A stretch of 64,000 bases of DNA from Clonostachys chloroleuca (lineage: Eukaryota > Ascomycota > Sordariomycetes > Hypocreales > Bionectriaceae): positions 806,001 through 870,000 of the forward strand of contig JBANAY010000003.1 of NCBI GenBank assembly GCA_037952775.1, read 5' to 3'. The position numbers and the translations under genes were made by a program. The notes below the pieces were generated by a model that was given only the letters and a program-made list of their open reading frames with translations, searched no databases and was not told the origin of the DNA. Positions 61,715 through 64,000 of the stretch are shown here, piece after piece. How positions within the stretch are numbered: the stretch's first letter is position 1; each line of letters begins with the position of its first letter.

Positions 61715-62115
61715 GCCAGTGGGTGCACTTTCCAGAGCAAAGGGAGATATGACGTAGGCGCAATAGCTTTTTCGTCTTTGGTAGAGAAATTTCGACAGTG
61801 CAGGTTAAATTACCATAATCAATTCAAGTGTAAATTAAGCTAGGGATATTTTCTTCATCGTTTCTGAAATTATTACATCTGTGAAAAGCCCAATCCTCAG
61901 TGGGTGATACCGGAGTTGTAGCCGGGCCACACGGCATATCGTTGCCGTGCGAAGAGTCGGGATGCAACCCCGTGGGTAGAGGCTTGTGGGCTTACATTCG
62001 AGGTATCACTTAAATCATTGAGCAAACCTAATAGTGTGTTGGTTTAAGTCATTGCTCCATCAGAAAAAGCAACCCTTTCCGTCTTTTTGTCAATATGCAC
62101 TCCATCTGCAACAAG
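61715..62115. promoter_or_regulatory. Divergent promoter region (crotonase relic / ligase relic)
   Basis: 0.4 kb between two outward-reading pseudogenes. No site recognised. Confidence 0.35.
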
Positions 62116-64000
62116 ATGTCCAACCAGGCTTTATCTCTCGTCCATGGACCGAATGAGCCAGCTTTAGTCGATCTGACGATTTGGCCAACTGGCAGACCAA
62201 CAAGCAGACAAATATGGAGACAAATATTGCATCATCATCGGGTGGAATAACACGCGCCTCAGCTACCGGGAGCTGAGCGAGAGCAGCAAGGTCATTGCTC
62301 GTGGATTGCTAGCCCTTGGGGTGCAAAGCGGTGACCGTATCGCTATCTTGTCTAGTGATGATGAACGCTTCGTACAGATATTCTTTGCTGCTGCACGTAT
62401 TGGCGCTTGTCTGGTTATTATCAATAAGACATACACAGTCCCAGAGTACCTGCGAGCTCTAAAGCACACCGGTGAGCACCGCCAGACTAACATACATTCG
62501 TTCCTAGCTCCCCAGGCTAATTCTGCGTCCCAGACCCTGTGATACTTTTCGTATCCAATGTCTTGGATCGCCGGCCGACTGCTCCCATCTTCGAAAAGCT
62601 CAGTCATTGTCAGAATAGCCTCAAACACATCGTGATGTAACACTCTCTTCCGGCAACCCACCAACTACGTGGGATAACATCCTGAGTGCCGCACATTCCA
62701 TCAGCAATTCGGAGCTCAATAAGCGTCAAGCCTGGGTTGACAAACACTCTACCGTCAACATCCAGTTCACCAGTGGCACAACGGGCTCCCCAAAAGCGTT
62801 AATGCTTACTCACTTGTGCGTCGGAGGCCACGTATTCTTTCAAACTGAAGGCAAATCTCACTAATCTACACATCTAGTAACATAGGCAACAATGGCTTCT
62901 ACATGGGACACTACCTCCAGCTGGCCCCAGAAGACATTGTGTGCTGCGGCCCGCCCCTTTTCCACTGTTTCGGCCTCGTTGCAGGTCTTCTCGCCGCCTT
63001 TACTCACGGTTCATCGATCATTACTCTGCGCCAGATTTTGACGCAGCATCAGTGGTGAGAATGCTTCTTGAAGAACGCTGTACCGTCCTGCACGGCGTCC
63101 CAACCATGTTTACGGCAGTCATCAAGGAGCTCGAGAAGACTGGACGGTTGGTCAATACTATCCGAAAAGGCTTTGTCGCTGGAACAAAAGTCCGACGCGC
63201 AATGTTGCTGGAGATGGGTGAGAAACTAGGGTTCCGTCATATCGCTAGCCCATACGGTGAGTCTATGGAACATCGATTTTCTTTCCTCGTATCAGAACAT
63301 GAATTTTTGACTACCTAGGAGGAATGACCGAGACTGCACCAACAAGTTTTATCGTCAGAGTCGAAGATAGCCTCGAAAGGAAATTAGAGACTGTGGGCAC
63401 GGCTCTGCCTCATGTTTCAGCAAAGATTGTTGATCCCAAAAATAAAATAGTCCCACGTGGAACAAGGGGTGAGGTTTGCGTTTCTGGCTGGCACTTGCAG
63501 CATGGGTACTTCAAGAACCCTGAGAAGACCGCCGAAGTCATGATAAAGGACCAAGACGGCACTATGTGGATGCAGTCACTGGAGATGAGGGAGTCATCGA
63601 TGAACACGGCTACCTAACCATCACGGGGCGTATCAAAAATATCATTATCAGAGGTCAGTCTCACTCTCGTATCCGAGGCAATATTTCTTTTTTAGTAAAC
63701 ATTATCGATTACTGACCATGCTGATAGGCGGCGAGAACATTTATCCTATCGAAATCGAAGAGAGGCTCCTGCATCATCCAGCTATTGGTCAGGCCAGCGT
63801 TGTTGGGCTACAAGACCCTCGCTACGGCGAGTCCGTTAATGCATTTCTCGAACTGCGTCCGAACCAAACAAAACCTAAACTTGAAGAACTCAAATCCTGG
63901 GTACGCGAGACACTGGGTCGTCTCAAACCCCCCGTTAGAGTCTTCTGGGTCGGCAATGGTGAGAGCATAACCCAGTATCCGGTCACGGGAAGTGGGAAGA
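62116..64000 (+). pseudogene. Broken AMP-dependent acyl-CoA ligase, runs off window
   Basis: Acyl-adenylate-forming enzyme: MSNQALSLVHGPNEPALVDL, LADQQADKYGDKYCIIIGW, LSYRELSESSKVIARGLLAL, adenylation loop [62 protein letters not shown], and a terminal TGSGK at the window edge (adenylation Lys). At least four frame breaks: an extra T at about 62179-62183, a missing base at about 62636, another at about 63020 (HGSSII / SAPDFDAASVV) and another at about 63573 (TMWMQ / TGDEGVID). Introns are otherwise normal. The family activates carboxylic acids with ATP and CoA, the entry step for the neighbouring enzymes. The PKA after SGTTGS replaces the usual PKG. Its 3' end lies outside the window. Confidence 0.82.

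Overview
The window is nuclear DNA from a filamentous ascomycete. Genes carry many short introns (about 45-65 bp, GT-AG with a few GC-AG), and families such as Zn2Cys6 regulators, fungal TauD-like dioxygenases and PHO84-type transporters are present. Long stretches are extremely A+T-rich and look like repeats destroyed by repeat-induced point mutation (RIP). I cannot name the species from sequence alone. Three mutated repeat blocks (about 1-4.2 kb, 7.0-13.1 kb, 50.1-52.2 kb) separate gene islands, the layout of an accessory or two-compartment genome region.

Layout. 1-4.2 kb: RIP desert. 5.2-6.3 kb: one hypothetical protein with a Pro/Gln-rich N-terminus. 7.0-13.1 kb: RIP desert with an unmutated GC-richer insert at 10.6-11.2 kb. 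14.5-49.8 kb: the main cluster. It has five paralogous Fe(II)/2-oxoglutarate dioxygenases of the TauD/TfdA family, three paralogous Zn2Cys6 regulators, three paralogous phosphate:H+ symporter (PHS) family MFS carriers, one 14-helix DHA2-type MFS exporter, one aldo-keto reductase and one small tyrosine-phosphatase-like protein. Reconstructed exon by exon, all of these read through cleanly and keep their key residues. 50.1-52.7 kb: a second RIP block with nested unmutated inserts. 53-64 kb: a second, different locus coding for acyl-CoA metabolism (acyl-CoA carboxylase beta fragment, acyl-CoA dehydrogenase, anion:cation-type MFS carrier, MaoC hydratase, enoyl-CoA hydratase, AMP-dependent acyl-CoA ligase). 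Here every gene except the dehydrogenase carries frameshifts, stops or deletions.

How the main cluster may work (inference): the PHS-family carriers bring in a substrate, the TauD-like enzymes hydroxylate it oxidatively (in characterised relatives this releases sulfite or sulfate from sulfonates or sulfate esters), the reductase handles a released aldehyde or ketone, and the local Zn2Cys6 proteins control expression. Two carrier/dioxygenase pairs are divergently transcribed from shared promoter regions, and the unit carrier<- ->dioxygenase-> <-regulator occurs twice in the same order. The cluster therefore seems to have grown by segmental duplication. The pairing of TauD-type enzymes with phosphate-type carriers, at this copy number, is the most unusual thing in the window. 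The actual substrate cannot be read from sequence.

The right-hand acyl-CoA locus looks like a dying catabolic cluster: at least a dozen disabling lesions in five genes, against none in the larger intact cluster next to it.
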